A model generated the notes under the pieces. It did not search any database and had not been told where the DNA came from. It saw nothing but the letters and a program-made list of their open reading frames with translations. 64,000 nucleotides of DNA from Paenibacillus sp. GP183 (GTDB lineage: Bacteria > Bacillota > Bacilli > Paenibacillales > NBRC-103111), in the NCBI RefSeq assembly GCF_900104695.1, contig NZ_FNSW01000001.1, positions 62,001-126,000 of the forward strand. The letters run 5' to 3'. This document shows positions 15,418 to 26,036 of the stretch, piece by piece. Made by a program: the position numbers and the translations under genes. The first letter of the stretch is position 1; each line of letters starts with the position of its first letter.

Positions 15418-16629
15418 ATGAAATGGACATCCGCAACGCTGAACCTGAGCCCGATTCGCAAAACCTTCCAAAGCGCCGGAGCAGTTGGGAAAACCTTCTT
15501 CTTACTTAGTATGGCTTCTGTTTTGTTTTTTGTTTTACTCTCCGTTGGCAGCTATTTGCAAGCGGCTAAAGTGACAACCTCTCCAGTATCTTCAATGAAG
15601 GGACTGGCCGCTTCGGTTTCCAACCTGTTTTTTATCGATATGCTGGGTATGGAAGTCCCCCATTTGAATCGCGATTTTCAAAAGTCTACTTTTTCACAAG
15701 GGAATGTGGTTCATTTCGCTTTTCGGTTTTTGACGGATATTAATCCGCGTGACCCTCAAAGTCTGATCGCGAGCGAGGTTCCCGGCTTGGAGCTCGACAA
15801 AACTACTGTGCTGAGAACGAGCAAAGCGACGAATCCGAGTGAACCGGTCGACTATGTACCCAGTCCTCAGGTTTTGCAAATTAACAACAGTCCCAGCGAG
15901 ACTCCCGTGTCTACCCCAAATCCAACGAAGGAGCCTGCTTCGACCCCTCAGCCGCTCAAATCAGCGGGCAATAATGTAGCTTTTATTTATCAAACACATA
16001 GCAATGAGTCCTTTTTGCCAGAGCTAAAAGGGGTGACCAATCCGGATGAGGCCTACAGCGACAAGATCAATGTCATTCAAGTCGGTGAGAGGCTTGCCCA
16101 AAATTTAGAAAAAGTAGGCATCGGAGCTGTTCATTCTACGACTGTATATCCGGGTGTTGTGAAGGACTTCAAATATCCATATTCCTATAAATATTCGTTA
16201 AAAACACTTCAGGAAGCCGTATCCGCTCATCCCGATCTGGACTACTACTTCGACATTCATCGCGATTCAGCAGCCCGCAGCCGGACTACGGTAACGATTG
16301 ATAACAAGGATTATGCGCAGGTGTATTTTATTATAGGCGGCAAAAATCCCAACTGGAAAAAGAACGAGGAGTTCGCCAATCAAATTCATCAAATCCTCGA
16401 AGCCAAGCATCCAGGCATATCCAAAGGGATTCATGCCAAAACGGAGAACGAAGGAAACGGTCTGTACAATCAAAATTTCTCTCCGAACAACATTCTTATT
16501 GAAGTAGGCGGCCCGTTCAATACGTTAGAAGAATGCTACAGGACGACCGATTGGCTGGCTGAAGCCATCTCTGAAGTCATTCTCAATGCGAAAAAAGTAA
16601 ATGCCCCGGCAGTTGCTTTAAAGAAATAG
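15418..16629 (+). CDS. spoIIP: Stage II sporulation protein P (SpoIIP)
   Basis: Peptidoglycan amidase/endopeptidase of the SpoIIDMP complex that drives septal thinning and engulfment. The 403 residues have an N-terminal membrane anchor (about 22-41), a Pro/Thr/Ser-rich stalk (about 145-180), and the SpoIIP catalytic domain (about 183-395): FIYQTHSNESFLPEL with the first zinc histidine and glutamate, YYFDIHRDSAARSRTTV with the second histidine, and NILIEVGGPFNTLEEC with the catalytic glutamate. TAGGAGG precedes the ATG. Promoter likely sigma-E but not identified here. Confidence 0.92.
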   Translation: MKWTSATLNLSPIRKTFQSAGAVGKTFFLLSMASVLFFVLLSVGSYLQAAKVTTSPVSSMKGLAASVSNLFFIDMLGMEVPHLNRDFQKSTFSQGNVVHFAFRFLTDINPRDPQSLIASEVPGLELDKTTVLRTSKATNPSEPVDYVPSPQVLQINNSPSETPVSTPNPTKEPASTPQPLKSAGNNVAFIYQTHSNESFLPELKGVTNPDEAYSDKINVIQVGERLAQNLEKVGIGAVHSTTVYPGVVKDFKYPYSYKYSLKTLQEAVSAHPDLDYYFDIHRDSAARSRTTVTIDNKDYAQVYFIIGGKNPNWKKNEEFANQIHQILEAKHPGISKGIHAKTENEGNGLYNQNFSPNNILIEVGGPFNTLEECYRTTDWLAEAISEVILNAKKVNAPAVALKK

Positions 16630-16640
16630 AAGGGAGCAGG

Positions 16641-17018
16641 ATGGATGTGGCACGATTTTATATGAAAATGGTGTGGTTTGGCCTCATGCTGATATTCTGC
16701 ATATTCTTTGGCGTCAGTTTGGCTACATCCGGAATTGAACGCATCCAAGGACCTATCTCTTCTCCGGCGGCCCAAAAGAGCACGATTAAGCCAGTGACAG
16801 CCGCAGTTGCCGCTTTACCTTCACCCTCCCCTTCTTCCATCAAGAAGGAACAATCGATAGCCAAGGCACCCCCGGTAAAGGAAAAAAATCCGGAAGACAT
16901 CGAAGGCAGATCGTTAAATTTGGTTGGAAATAAACTGGGCGACCTGCTGCAAATTGTATCCCACCACGGCATCAAATGGTTTGTTTCGATCTTTGATACC
17001 GTACTTGGCCGGGGATGA
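16641..17018 (+). CDS. yqxA: YqxA-like small membrane protein (DUF3679 type)
   Basis: 125 residues with one N-terminal transmembrane helix (about 9-30, MVWFGLMLIFCIFFGVSLA), a Ser/Pro/Ala/Lys-rich middle and a short C-terminal part that may be a second amphipathic helix (LGDLLQIVSHHGIKWFVSIF). Identified mainly by position: spoIIP-yqxA-lepA is the Bacillus order. It starts 11 bases after spoIIP, so is co-transcribed. The function is unknown; linkage suggests sporulation. Confidence 0.65.
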   Translation: MDVARFYMKMVWFGLMLIFCIFFGVSLATSGIERIQGPISSPAAQKSTIKPVTAAVAALPSPSPSSIKKEQSIAKAPPVKEKNPEDIEGRSLNLVGNKLGDLLQIVSHHGIKWFVSIFDTVLGRG

Positions 17019-17110
17019 CGCAAGGTCAAGGCGGCAACCAGCATTGATGCTGCTTCCTACAACTGCTATAATGAAACTTATTTGCAAGTTGTGGGGGTAA
17101 ACAGGAAGCA

Positions 17111-18925
17111 ATGACGGACATTCGAGCCAGACAAGAAAAAATACGTAACTTTTCCATCATCGCTCATATCGACCATGGTAAATCTACCTTGGCTGACCGC
17201 ATATTGGAATTTACCGGTGCCCTATCCTCAAGGGAAATGCAGGAGCAGGTGCTCGATCAAATGGATTTGGAACGCGAACGCGGGATCACGATCAAGCTGC
17301 AAGCCGTTCGCTTAGGTTATAAGGCTGATAACGGAGAGGAATATATCCTTAATCTGATTGATACTCCCGGACATGTCGATTTCACATATGAAGTATCGCG
17401 AAGCCTGGCTGCTTGTGAAGGCGCTTTGCTGGTTGTAGACGCTGCTCAGGGGATCGAGGCGCAAACGCTGGCCAATGTATATTTGGCTTTGGACAATAAT
17501 CTGGAAATTCTACCTGTCATTAATAAAATAGATCTTCCCAGTGCAGATCCGGAGAGAGTGCGGCAGGAGATTGAAGACGTGATCGGGCTGGATGCCAGTG
17601 AAGCGGTGCTCGCTTCGGCAAAGGCCGGGATCGGGATCAAGGAAATTCTTGAACAGATTTGCGAGAAGGTGCCTGCTCCTAAGGGTGAACCTGATCAGCC
17701 GCTGAAGGCGCTTATTTTTGACTCCCATTATGATCCTTATAAAGGAGTAATCGTGTACGTCAGGGTCATGGATGGCATGATCAAGGCCGGCTCCAAAATT
17801 AAAATGATGGCCACAGGCAAAACCTTTGAGGTGATTGAAGTAGGTGCGTTCATGCCGAGAATGTCGATAGTGAATGCGCTGAATGTTGGAGATGTAGGCT
17901 TTGTTGTTGCCGGAATCAAGACAGTTGGCGATACGCGTGTAGGCGATACGGTTACAGATGCCTTAAAGCCAGCTGCTGAAGCATTACCGGGATACCGGAG
18001 AATCAATCCGATGGTTTTTTGCGGGCTGTATCCGATTGAAACTACGGATTACAATGATTTACGCGACGCACTGGACAAGTTGGAGCTCAATGATGCATCG
18101 CTCCGTTATGAGCCTGAGACCTCTACCGCATTAGGATTTGGCTTTCGCTGCGGCTTCCTCGGTCTCCTGCATATGGAAATCATCCAGGAGCGCATTGAAC
18201 GTGAATTTAACATTCCGTTAATTACGACAGCGCCAAGCGTTATCTATCGCATTACCCTGACTAATGGCGATGTGATGGACATTGACAATCCTTCCAATTA
18301 TCCGGAGCAGCAGCGGATTGATTTTGTGGAGGAGCCTTATGTAAAGGCGTCAGTCATTGTTCCCAATGATTACGTCGGAACGATCATGGACCTTTGCCAA
18401 GGCAAGCGCGGCGAGTTCATCAACATGGAGTATCTCGACACGAACCGTGTTACGCTCAGCTATGATATTCCATTATCGGAAATCGTCTACGATTTCTTCG
18501 ATATGTTGAAGTCCAGAACGAAGGGCTACGCCTCCTTCGATTATGAGATTTCCGGCTACAAGAAATCCAATTTGGTTAAAATGGACATTTTGCTCAACTC
18601 TGAGCAGGTGGATGCACTTTCCTTCATCGTCCACCGCGATACGGCTTATCATCGCGGCAAAATCATTTGCGATAAGCTCAAGGAGCTTATCCCGCGGCAA
18701 ATGTTCGAGGTTCCGATCCAAGCCGCAATCGGACAGAAAATCGTCGCCCGCGAAACCGTCAAAGCGATGCGCAAGAACGTTCTCGCCAAGTGCTACGGAG
18801 GTGACATTTCCCGTAAGCGTAAGCTGCTGGAAAAGCAAAAGGAAGGCAAAAAGCGCATGAAGCAGGTCGGCAGCGTCGAAGTGCCGCAAGAAGCCTTCAT
18901 GGCCGTCTTGAAAATCGACGACTAA
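17111..18925 (+). CDS. lepA: Elongation factor 4 (LepA)
   Basis: Ribosome-bound translational GTPase that affects translation and ribosome assembly under stress. At 604 residues it has the usual length. Domains: GTPase with P-loop AHIDHGKST (about 18-26), RGITIK switch I, DTPGHVDF switch II and [10 protein letters not shown]; domain II; domain III/V; and the LepA-specific C-terminal domain ending [22 protein letters not shown]. The ATG follows GGAAGCA. It leads into hemW. Confidence 0.97.
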   Translation: MTDIRARQEKIRNFSIIAHIDHGKSTLADRILEFTGALSSREMQEQVLDQMDLERERGITIKLQAVRLGYKADNGEEYILNLIDTPGHVDFTYEVSRSLAACEGALLVVDAAQGIEAQTLANVYLALDNNLEILPVINKIDLPSADPERVRQEIEDVIGLDASEAVLASAKAGIGIKEILEQICEKVPAPKGEPDQPLKALIFDSHYDPYKGVIVYVRVMDGMIKAGSKIKMMATGKTFEVIEVGAFMPRMSIVNALNVGDVGFVVAGIKTVGDTRVGDTVTDALKPAAEALPGYRRINPMVFCGLYPIETTDYNDLRDALDKLELNDASLRYEPETSTALGFGFRCGFLGLLHMEIIQERIEREFNIPLITTAPSVIYRITLTNGDVMDIDNPSNYPEQQRIDFVEEPYVKASVIVPNDYVGTIMDLCQGKRGEFINMEYLDTNRVTLSYDIPLSEIVYDFFDMLKSRTKGYASFDYEISGYKKSNLVKMDILLNSEQVDALSFIVHRDTAYHRGKIICDKLKELIPRQMFEVPIQAAIGQKIVARETVKAMRKNVLAKCYGGDISRKRKLLEKQKEGKKRMKQVGSVEVPQEAFMAVLKIDD

Positions 18926-18963
18926 AATCGTTGATGCAGCTTTATTTGGAAAGGAATTTCCCG

Positions 18964-20115
18964 ATGATCACAACTTCTGCGGCTCCAAGAGCCGTTTATC
19001 TGCATATACCATTCTGTACAAATAAATGTCATTACTGCGATTTTAACTCCTATGTACTCAAAGGCCAGCCAGTGATGGACTATCTCGATGCGCTCGAAAG
19101 AGAAATGGAGCAGACCGTCAAGCTGCACCCGCCTGCGGAGGTGGAAACGATCTTCGTTGGCGGGGGAACGCCAACCGTGTTATTGCCAAAGCAGATGGAG
19201 CATTTCCTCAAGCTGGTTGCCGCTTATTTTCCTTCGACCCATCAGCAGTTGGAGTTTACGATGGAAGCTAATCCGGGTACGACCGACGAAGATAAGCTTG
19301 CCGTTATGAAATCAGGCGGAGTGAACCGCATCAGCTTCGGTGTGCAATCCTTTAACAACGAGCTGCTGGCCGCCATCGGACGAATTCACAATACGGATGA
19401 TGTGTATCGCAGCATCGAAAACGCGAAGAAGCTTGGCTTTCGCAATCTTTCGATTGATCTGATGTTCGGATTGCCGAAGCAAACCATCTCGATCATGGAA
19501 GAAACACTGAATGCGGCGCTGGCTCTTGATTTGCAGCATTATTCAATCTACGGCTTGAAGGTTGAAGAGAACACGCTGTTTCACACCTTGTATAGCAAAA
19601 ACCAGCTTCCCCTCCCGACCGAGGAAGAAGAAGTAGACATGTATGCTTTAATTATGAAGAGCCTCAAGGATTCGGGTTACACGCAGTATGAAATCAGCAA
19701 CTTCGCTAAGCCGGGCTATGACAGCAAGCACAACTCGATGTATTGGCGCAATCAGTTTTATTATGGTCTGGGAGCCGGTGCTCACGGTTATATGAGTAAC
19801 CACCGCCATGTCAATGTCAAAGGAATCGAGCCTTACATCAACAGCGCCCGTACAGGGCTGCCTGTTACGGAACGTTTTGAAGTATCGCAGAAAGAAGCGA
19901 TGGAAGATTTTATGATGGTAGGCTTGCGGCTTTTGAAGGGTGTTAAAGAAGTAGATTTCATGGAGCAATTCGGTGTAACGATGGAATCCATATTCAAACC
20001 TCAGCTCGATAGACTGCTAAGAATGAAGTTGTTAGATCGTATCAATGGAGGATACCGCTTGTCTGATCAGGGTGTGTTCCTGGGAAATGAGGTTTTTGGA
20101 GCTTTTATTGAGTAA
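18964..20115 (+). CDS. hemW: Heme chaperone HemW (radical SAM)
   Basis: Radical-SAM protein that inserts heme into target proteins; formerly annotated as an oxygen-independent coproporphyrinogen oxidase. The 383 residues carry the cluster motif C18-x3-C22-x2-C25 (HIPFCTNKCHYCDF), without the extra cysteine of true HemN. Other family motifs are FVGGGTPTVL, RISFGVQSFNNELL and SIYGLKVEENT, and the HemN C-terminal domain. The start at 18964 follows GGAAAGGAA; an in-frame TTG at 18931 is less likely. Confidence 0.93.
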   Translation: MITTSAAPRAVYLHIPFCTNKCHYCDFNSYVLKGQPVMDYLDALEREMEQTVKLHPPAEVETIFVGGGTPTVLLPKQMEHFLKLVAAYFPSTHQQLEFTMEANPGTTDEDKLAVMKSGGVNRISFGVQSFNNELLAAIGRIHNTDDVYRSIENAKKLGFRNLSIDLMFGLPKQTISIMEETLNAALALDLQHYSIYGLKVEENTLFHTLYSKNQLPLPTEEEEVDMYALIMKSLKDSGYTQYEISNFAKPGYDSKHNSMYWRNQFYYGLGAGAHGYMSNHRHVNVKGIEPYINSARTGLPVTERFEVSQKEAMEDFMMVGLRLLKGVKEVDFMEQFGVTMESIFKPQLDRLLRMKLLDRINGGYRLSDQGVFLGNEVFGAFIE

Positions 20116-20244
20116 AATAACCCTTGTGCAAATATACGGTTTGTTGTATATTTATTCATAAATTCACTCGTGCATGGGCGGAAAATCCTGCTGTGGCATA
20201 TGTGGATTTTATGCTTTTATGTACGTGAATGGTGGGATCAGCAG

Positions 20245-20712
20245 ATGGAAGCAACAGTAACTGTCAGAAAAGCATCCGCAGATGATGTGGAGAAGCTCTA
20301 TCATATTATACACGGCTATGCGCAGCAGGGAATAATGCTGCCGAGATCGCGCGAAACACTTCATGAGCAAATCGACACCTTTGTGGTTGCCGAGATGGAC
20401 CATGAGTTAATTGGATGCGGGGCGCTCACAAGGCTGGGATCGGAATTGGTGGAGATTCGCTCGCTTGGCATGACCGATGGCCACAAGGGTCAAGGTATTG
20501 GTCGGAAGCTTGTCCAATTTCTTCTGGAAGAAGCGCGTATGATGAACGTAAGCAAGGTGATGGCGCTCACCTATGAGGTTGCTTTTTTCCTCAAAAATGG
20601 TTTTGCCATCGTGCCCAAAGAGGTTTTTCCCGAGAAGGTTTGGAAAGATTGCATGCACTGCAAAAAACAGTATTGCTGCGACGAAATCGCCGTGCTTAAA
20701 CGACTGGATTGA
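20245..20712 (+). CDS. GNAT N-acetyltransferase, ArgA-like (short N-acetylglutamate synthase type)
   Basis: 155 residues of a single GNAT fold. The acetyl-CoA loop is DGHKGQGIGRKLVQFLLEEA (about 82-100). The C-terminal part FPEKVWKDCMHCKKQYCCDE is typical of short ArgA-like acetyltransferases that acylate glutamate, so a role in arginine synthesis is possible but the surrounding genes do not support it. The ATG at 20245 follows GGTGGG; upstream in-frame codons read through likely promoter sequence. It is followed by a terminator. Confidence 0.8.
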   Translation: MEATVTVRKASADDVEKLYHIIHGYAQQGIMLPRSRETLHEQIDTFVVAEMDHELIGCGALTRLGSELVEIRSLGMTDGHKGQGIGRKLVQFLLEEARMMNVSKVMALTYEVAFFLKNGFAIVPKEVFPEKVWKDCMHCKKQYCCDEIAVLKRLD

Positions 20713-20717
20713 CTTGA

Positions 20718-20747
20718 CAACAGACCTTCGGGTCTGTTATTTTTGTA
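20718..20747 (+). terminator. Terminator after the acetyltransferase gene
   Basis: 8-bp stem AACAGACC/GGTCTGTT with a TTCG tetraloop, followed by ATTTTTG. TTGACA at 20714-20719 runs into the stem, so the hrcA promoter may partly overlap. Confidence 0.75.
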
Positions 20748-20754
20748 TTAGAGT

Positions 20755-20781
20755 TTAGCACTCATCAAATAAGAGTGCTAA
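20755..20781. promoter_or_regulatory. CIRCE operator (HrcA-binding site)
   Basis: Perfect consensus: TTAGCACTC, nine bases, GAGTGCTAA. It lies 27 bases upstream of hrcA, so HrcA represses its own operon, which includes the chaperonin, grpE, dnaK and dnaJ. Confidence 0.97.
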
Positions 20782-20808
20782 CGAAATCATTAGCGGGAGG
20801 GCTTATAT

Positions 20809-21837
20809 ATGCTTTCTGAACGTCAGCGCATGATTCTTAGCGCCATTATTGATGATTATGTTCGCTCTGCAGAGCCCATCGGTTCCCGCAGCATTTCCAA
20901 ACGGGGCAATGTAAGCTTCAGCCCTGCGACTATTCGCAACGAGATGTCTGACCTGGAAGAGATGGGCTATTTGGAGCAGCCTCATACTTCTGCGGGCCGG
21001 ATACCCTCGCATAAAGGCTACCGATATTATGTCGATCATTTGCTGCAGCAAGAAAGCTTGGGCAGTCAAGATCTGGATGCGATGAAGATTACTTTTGCCC
21101 AAAGAATTCAGGAGATGGAAGATGTCATTCAGCACGTTGCGGGAATGCTCTCGAGTCTTACCAATTATACATCGGTTGTTCTTGGCCCGGAGGTTTTCAG
21201 CACGACGCTGAAGCACCTGCAGATCGTTCCATTGAACGAAACCACTGCCGTGGCTATCATTGTCACGAATACGGGACATGTTGAAAATAAGACGGTCACG
21301 ATTCCCGAGGGCATGGCTATGTCCGAGATTGAAAAGGTCGTCAACATTTTAAATGCGCGGCTGAAGAATGTGCCATTACTGCAGTTTAAAAGTAAATTGT
21401 ATAACGAGATTTCCACTGAGCTCAGCAAGTATGTGAGCGGGTATCAGGATTTGATTTCCGTTGTGGAAAGCGTGCTTCAAAATGATGAGAAAGATCGCAT
21501 TTTTCTAAGCGGTACATCGAATATGCTGATTCAACCTGAATTCAAGGATGTGGATAAAATCAAAAACATCCTCGATCTGCTCGATGAGTCGCCAACACTC
21601 ATCCGGTTATTTACTCCTTCTATAGAAGGAGTGGAGGTCAAGATCGGATCGGAGAACAGCATTGCAGCCATCCATAACTGCAGCTTGATTACAGCTTCCT
21701 ATTCAATAGGAGATAGTCCGATAGGTACGATAGGAATCATAGGCCCGACTCGAATGGAATATGCAAGGGTGATCAACTTGCTGAATGTTGTGTCCAAGCA
21801 TCTGGAGGTATCCCTCAGCCGTTGGTACGGCAAATAA
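20809..21837 (+). CDS. hrcA: Heat-inducible transcription repressor HrcA
   Basis: Represses class I heat-shock genes by binding CIRCE; its folding depends on chaperonin, which links repression to chaperone load. The 342 residues have an N-terminal winged helix ([20 protein letters not shown], then [21 protein letters not shown]) and the GAF-like HrcA core to [18 protein letters not shown] precedes the ATG. In this operon the next gene encodes an archaeal-type chaperonin, not GroEL. Confidence 0.97.
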   Translation: MLSERQRMILSAIIDDYVRSAEPIGSRSISKRGNVSFSPATIRNEMSDLEEMGYLEQPHTSAGRIPSHKGYRYYVDHLLQQESLGSQDLDAMKITFAQRIQEMEDVIQHVAGMLSSLTNYTSVVLGPEVFSTTLKHLQIVPLNETTAVAIIVTNTGHVENKTVTIPEGMAMSEIEKVVNILNARLKNVPLLQFKSKLYNEISTELSKYVSGYQDLISVVESVLQNDEKDRIFLSGTSNMLIQPEFKDVDKIKNILDLLDESPTLIRLFTPSIEGVEVKIGSENSIAAIHNCSLITASYSIGDSPIGTIGIIGPTRMEYARVINLLNVVSKHLEVSLSRWYGK

Positions 21838-21869
21838 AACTTATGCTTAGCGAAGAAGGTGCTTGATCG

Positions 21870-23411
21870 ATGAGTGGAGCAGGGCAGGGAAGCAGCGACG
21901 GAGAAGAACGATACTCTACGCTCGTCAATAACGCATCGGCGGTTCGGGCGATTTGTTCAGCCGTCGAAGGCACACTCGGTCCCAAGGGTCTCGATACGAT
22001 GCTCGTTGGTTTACAGGGAGAAGTCATCATCACGAATGATGGAGTCACGATTTTGGAGAAGATGGATGTCACCCATCCGGCAGCCAGGCTGCTGATTCAG
22101 GTGGCTCGATCCCAGCAAAAGCAGATCGGTGACGGTACTACAACTGCAACCGTGCTGGCAGGGGCTCTGGTGGGCGAGGGGGTTGCGCAAGTAACCCGTG
22201 GTGTTCCGGTTGCCAAGGTCGTAAGCGGGATGCAGGAGGGAATAGAGCTTGCCATCCAGAGCTTGCGATCGCGAAGCAGAGCGATTCAAGGGTTGGATGA
22301 TCCCAATCTTCGGCGGATCGCCTTCACGGCCGGCCGCGAGCAAAGCGAGATCGCTGATCTGGTGATTGCGGCGGCCCGGCAGCTGGGTGAAGATAAGCTC
22401 CGGGAGCCGGGCAGCCGTTTCTCGGACTGCATCATCTCCCATGATGAAGCGGACAACGAGGTGTGGCCCGGCATCATATTGAATCAAAAACCAATAAATC
22501 TGCATATGGTTACAGAAATTCACGCAGCCAACGTTTTGGTGCTGCAGGATGCTTTTGAGCCCGAGTCGGTCAGCGAGGAATCGCTGGTTACGGAGGCCGG
22601 CTTTCAGCGCTACATGCAGCTGAAAGAGCAGTTCCGCAACAGCCTTGGCAAGCTGCTGGAGCTGCGGATCGGCCTCATTGCGGTAGATCGCGGAGCCGAT
22701 CCGGAGGCCGAGCAGTTTTGCTCCGATCATGGCATCCTGATCGTACAGCGGGTACCCCGCAAGGATTTGCAGCTGCTCTGCGAGCATACTGGAGCCAAGC
22801 CGCTAAGAAGAACCGCGCTCAAGAAGAGCGCGCATGAATTGGAAGCGGCCCTGGGCCATGCCGGCCAAGCCGTCTACGATGAGAAGCTGGCTCGAATCCG
22901 CATCTCCAAAGGACGCGGCGAGCCGTTCGTCACGGTCATTGTCGGCGCAGCTACGCGCGAGGTCATCGGCGAGCGGGCACGCATTGCCATGGACGCCGCG
23001 GCGGCAGTGCAGGCCGCCATCCGCGGCGGGTATTTGCCCGGCGGCGGCGCGGTGGAGATGGCCGTAGCCCATGAGCTTGAGCGGCATCGCGAAACGCTCA
23101 AAGGGCTGGAAGGCTTCGGCGTTGCTGCTGTAGCCGGGGCGCTGCGCAGGCCGCTTTCGCAAATCGTCATCAATGCGGGATATAATCCGCTGGAGAAGGT
23201 TGAGGAGCTGAGGGCCGCTCAGCTTGCCGAAGACAATGATGCCATGGGTATCGATTGCGACACCGGCAAAGTGACCAACTTCCTTGAGGCTGGCATTCTG
23301 GATCCAACGGATGTGAAGATCCATGCCCTTCGGGCAGCCGGTGAAGTGGCCGCTGCCGTGCTCAGAATTCATACCGTGATCAAAATGAAGCAGCCTTTTG
23401 AAGAAGTATAA
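21870..23411 (+). CDS. Group II/III (thermosome-like) chaperonin in a bacterial dnaK operon
   Basis: 513 residues, clearly related to archaeal thermosome/CCT subunits, not to GroEL. The equatorial domain has [32 protein letters not shown] and the ATP motif [12 protein letters not shown] (about 87-98). The catalytic Asp is probably D375 ([10 protein letters not shown]), followed by [16 protein letters not shown]. The apical part (about 195-320) keeps the segment that forms the built-in lid in group II chaperonins ([20 protein letters not shown] and on). The C-terminus lacks the GGM tail of GroEL. Group III chaperonins have been described in Carboxydothermus and other Firmicutes, typically within dnaK operons. 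No co-chaperonin gene is nearby. The ATG follows AAGGTG. Bases 22880-23200 are GC-rich. Confidence 0.9.
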   Translation: MSGAGQGSSDGEERYSTLVNNASAVRAICSAVEGTLGPKGLDTMLVGLQGEVIITNDGVTILEKMDVTHPAARLLIQVARSQQKQIGDGTTTATVLAGALVGEGVAQVTRGVPVAKVVSGMQEGIELAIQSLRSRSRAIQGLDDPNLRRIAFTAGREQSEIADLVIAAARQLGEDKLREPGSRFSDCIISHDEADNEVWPGIILNQKPINLHMVTEIHAANVLVLQDAFEPESVSEESLVTEAGFQRYMQLKEQFRNSLGKLLELRIGLIAVDRGADPEAEQFCSDHGILIVQRVPRKDLQLLCEHTGAKPLRRTALKKSAHELEAALGHAGQAVYDEKLARIRISKGRGEPFVTVIVGAATREVIGERARIAMDAAAAVQAAIRGGYLPGGGAVEMAVAHELERHRETLKGLEGFGVAAVAGALRRPLSQIVINAGYNPLEKVEELRAAQLAEDNDAMGIDCDTGKVTNFLEAGILDPTDVKIHALRAAGEVAAAVLRIHTVIKMKQPFEEV

Positions 23412-23413
23412 AG

Positions 23414-23521
23414 ATGGGCAAACTTACGCCTAAAGAGATGGATGCGCGGCCATTTGTAACAGGCTGCGTAATACCTGCGGACTACGTTAAGGAGGTGAAG
23501 GAGATTGAATACTGGAAATAA
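23414..23521 (+). CDS. Possible 35-residue peptide overlapping the grpE start
   Basis: An open frame starts at ATG 23414, three bases after the chaperonin stop, and ends at 23521, 17 bases inside grpE. It reads MGKLTPKEMDARPFVTGC and so on to EIEYWK. Its ribosome binding site is weak (GAAG), and it spans the whole gap and the grpE AAGGAGGTG site. It could be a translational coupler or chance. Confidence 0.25.
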   Translation: MGKLTPKEMDARPFVTGCVIPADYVKEVKEIEYWK

Positions 23522-24122
23522 CAAATCGGAGGGTACATATACAGCCGCCGAAGAAAAAAATGATCAGCAAGATGTACCGATTCAATCGGAAGAGCAGTTT
23601 GAAGAAGCGGTTATCATTGACGAGCAGGCTGAACCCATCCAATCCGAGGAACAGTTTGAAGAAGCTGCGGCAGACACCCAGCTCGAAGAGCTGCGTAAGC
23701 AAGCAGAAGAGAACCAACAACGTTATCTGCGGGTTCAAGCGGATTTTGATAATTTTCGGCGCCGCTCGAGACTGGAGAAAGAGGAATTTGCCAAATACGC
23801 TTCATTGAAGCTGATTGAGCAGCTTTTACCGGTAGTCGATAACTTCGAACGCGCATTATCATCCAGCAAGGATACGAAGGATTTTGAAGCATTGGTGAAA
23901 GGACTGGATATGACCTTCCGCCAGCTGGATCAACTGCTTGCACAGGAAGGCTTGACCCCTATTGAAGCGGTCGGCCAGCCTTTTAACCCGGAATTCCATC
24001 AAGCCATTATGCAGGTTGAATCTGAAGAGCATGAGGAAGGCATCGTGGTTGAGGAGATCCAAAAGGGGTATCTATTGAAAGACAAGGTCGTTCGCCCCGC
24101 TATGGTGAAAGTAAGTGTATAA
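23505..24122 (+). CDS. grpE: Nucleotide exchange factor GrpE
   Basis: Exchanges ADP for ATP on DnaK. The 205 residues have an acidic, disordered N-terminus (1-60), a long coiled-coil helix (about 64-115, LEELRKQAEENQQRYLRVQA then DFDNFRRRSRLEKEE), and the beta-wing with QPFNPEFHQAIMQVE and GYLLKDKVVRPAMVKVSV. The N-terminus contains a tandem copy of PIQSEEQFEEA encoded by near-identical DNA. The start is TTG, with AAGGAGGTG 7 bases upstream. Confidence 0.96.
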   Translation: MNTGNNKSEGTYTAAEEKNDQQDVPIQSEEQFEEAVIIDEQAEPIQSEEQFEEAAADTQLEELRKQAEENQQRYLRVQADFDNFRRRSRLEKEEFAKYASLKLIEQLLPVVDNFERALSSSKDTKDFEALVKGLDMTFRQLDQLLAQEGLTPIEAVGQPFNPEFHQAIMQVESEEHEEGIVVEEIQKGYLLKDKVVRPAMVKVSV

Positions 24123-24171
24123 ACGTGGACAAACGAAATGATAAAACACATAAAAGGAGGCTCATCATATC

Positions 24172-26010
24172 ATGAGTAAAGTAATCGGAATTGACTTAGG
24201 TACAACCAACTCTTGCGTTGCCGTTATGGAAGGCGGAGAAGCCGTTGTTATCCCTAACGCGGAAGGCAATCGTACAACCCCTTCTGTTGTAGGCTTCAAA
24301 AAGGACGGCGAGCGCGTAATCGGAGAAACGGCAAAGCGTCAATCCATCACGAATCCGGATAAAACAATCAGCTCCATCAAGCGCCACATGGGGACCAATC
24401 ATAAAGTGAAAATTGACAATGCGGAATACACTCCGCAAGAAATTTCCGCCATGATTCTGCAAAAGCTTAAAGCTGATGCGGAAGCTTATCTAGGTACCAC
24501 AGTTACACAAGCGGTTATTACTGTTCCTGCATATTTCAATGACAGTCAGCGTCAGGCGACTAAAGATGCGGGTAAAGTGGCAGGTCTTGAAGTACTGCGT
24601 ATTGTCAACGAACCAACGGCAGCGGCCCTGGCATATGGCTTGGAAAAAACAGAAGATCAAACGATCCTCGTTTTTGACCTTGGCGGCGGTACCTTCGACG
24701 TATCGATTCTTGAGCTTGGCGACGGATTTTTTGAAGTCAAAGCAACAAGCGGGGACAACCGTTTGGGCGGTGACGATTTTGACCAATTGATCATAGATTA
24801 TTTGGTAGCTGAATTCAAAAAAGAACAGGGCATCGACCTGAGTAAAGATAAAGCTGCGGTACAGCGTCTGAAGGATGCAGCAGAAAAAGCTAAAAAAGAG
24901 CTTTCCAGCGTGCTGACTACAACCGTATCCTTGCCGTTCATTACCGTTTCTGATGGAGTTCCCCAGCATTTGGAGATCAATCTGACTCGCGCCAAATTTG
25001 AAGAAATTACCGCTCCATTGGTTGATAGAACACTGGGACCCACACGTCAAGCATTGAGTGATTCCGGTCTTTCGGCTAGCGACATTGATAAAGTTGTATT
25101 GGTAGGCGGATCGACTCGTATTCCGGCGGTTGTGGAAGCTATTAAGAAATTGATCGGCAAAGAACCCCATAAAGGCGTTAACCCGGATGAGGTTGTTGCT
25201 CTTGGAGCAGCCGTGCAAGCAGGTGTCTTAACAGGTGATGTGAAGGACGTAGTTCTTCTTGACGTAACTCCACTGTCCCTGGGTATCGAAACAGCCGGTG
25301 GTGTGTTTACGAAGATGATAGACCGCAATACAACCATTCCTACAAGTAAATCTCAGGTGTACACCACTTATGCGGACAGTCAAACAAGTGTTGAAATTCA
25401 CGTGCTTCAAGGTGAGCGCGCCATGGCTAACGATAACAAGACGCTCGGTCGCTTTATGCTTGGAGATATTCCTCCGGCTCCGCGCGGGATCCCGCAAATC
25501 GAAGTTACCTTCGATATCGATGCGAACGGGATCGTGAATGTGTCTGCACTCGATAAAGGCACAGGCAAAAGCCAAAAAATCACGATCACTTCCTCCAGCG
25601 GTTTGACCGATGCGGAAATCGATCAAATGATGAAGGACGCTGAAGCGCACGCTGAAGAAGACCGTAAGCGTAAAGAGCTTGTAGAAGCTCGCAACAATGC
25701 GGATCAGTTGGTCTACTCCGTGGGTAAAACGATCAAAGATCTAGGAGACAAGGCCGACCAAAGCGAGGTCGAAAAAGCCAACGCAGCCAAGGAGAAAGTG
25801 AAAACAGCACTTGAAGGCAATGATCTGGAAGCTATTCAATCAGCTACGGCTGAGCTGACTGAGATCATTCAACAGCTTTCTGTGAAGCTGTATGAGCAAG
25901 CTGCTCAAGCCCAAGGCGGTAATGGTGCTGAGGGCACTGCTGATGCTGGGAGAGCCAAAGACAAAGTGGTCGACGCAGACTATGAAGTGGTTGACGAACC
26001 CAAGAAGTAA
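24172..26010 (+). CDS. dnaK: Molecular chaperone DnaK (Hsp70)
   Basis: ATP-driven chaperone. At 612 residues it is the usual Firmicute length. ATPase domain: [51 protein letters not shown] and [17 protein letters not shown]; the linker is [12 protein letters not shown]; substrate and lid domains follow. The C-terminus ends [12 protein letters not shown], close to the [15 protein letters not shown] form of Bacillus. AAAGGAGG precedes the ATG. It is in the HrcA-controlled operon. Confidence 0.98.
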   Translation: MSKVIGIDLGTTNSCVAVMEGGEAVVIPNAEGNRTTPSVVGFKKDGERVIGETAKRQSITNPDKTISSIKRHMGTNHKVKIDNAEYTPQEISAMILQKLKADAEAYLGTTVTQAVITVPAYFNDSQRQATKDAGKVAGLEVLRIVNEPTAAALAYGLEKTEDQTILVFDLGGGTFDVSILELGDGFFEVKATSGDNRLGGDDFDQLIIDYLVAEFKKEQGIDLSKDKAAVQRLKDAAEKAKKELSSVLTTTVSLPFITVSDGVPQHLEINLTRAKFEEITAPLVDRTLGPTRQALSDSGLSASDIDKVVLVGGSTRIPAVVEAIKKLIGKEPHKGVNPDEVVALGAAVQAGVLTGDVKDVVLLDVTPLSLGIETAGGVFTKMIDRNTTIPTSKSQVYTTYADSQTSVEIHVLQGERAMANDNKTLGRFMLGDIPPAPRGIPQIEVTFDIDANGIVNVSALDKGTGKSQKITITSSSGLTDAEIDQMMKDAEAHAEEDRKRKELVEARNNADQLVYSVGKTIKDLGDKADQSEVEKANAAKEKVKTALEGNDLEAIQSATAELTEIIQQLSVKLYEQAAQAQGGNGAEGTADAGRAKDKVVDADYEVVDEPKK

Positions 26011-26036
26011 GCTTATTCTGATAGAAGCAATAGGAC

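Noticed and set aside
22520-22760. Group I GroEL reading of the chaperonin apical domain
   Set aside because: The segment matches the lid-bearing layout of thermosomes better, and the GroEL C-terminal GGM tail is absent.
22011-22787. 258-codon minus-strand frame over the chaperonin
   Set aside because: Antisense shadow with no start site; conserved chaperonin motifs lie on the other strand.
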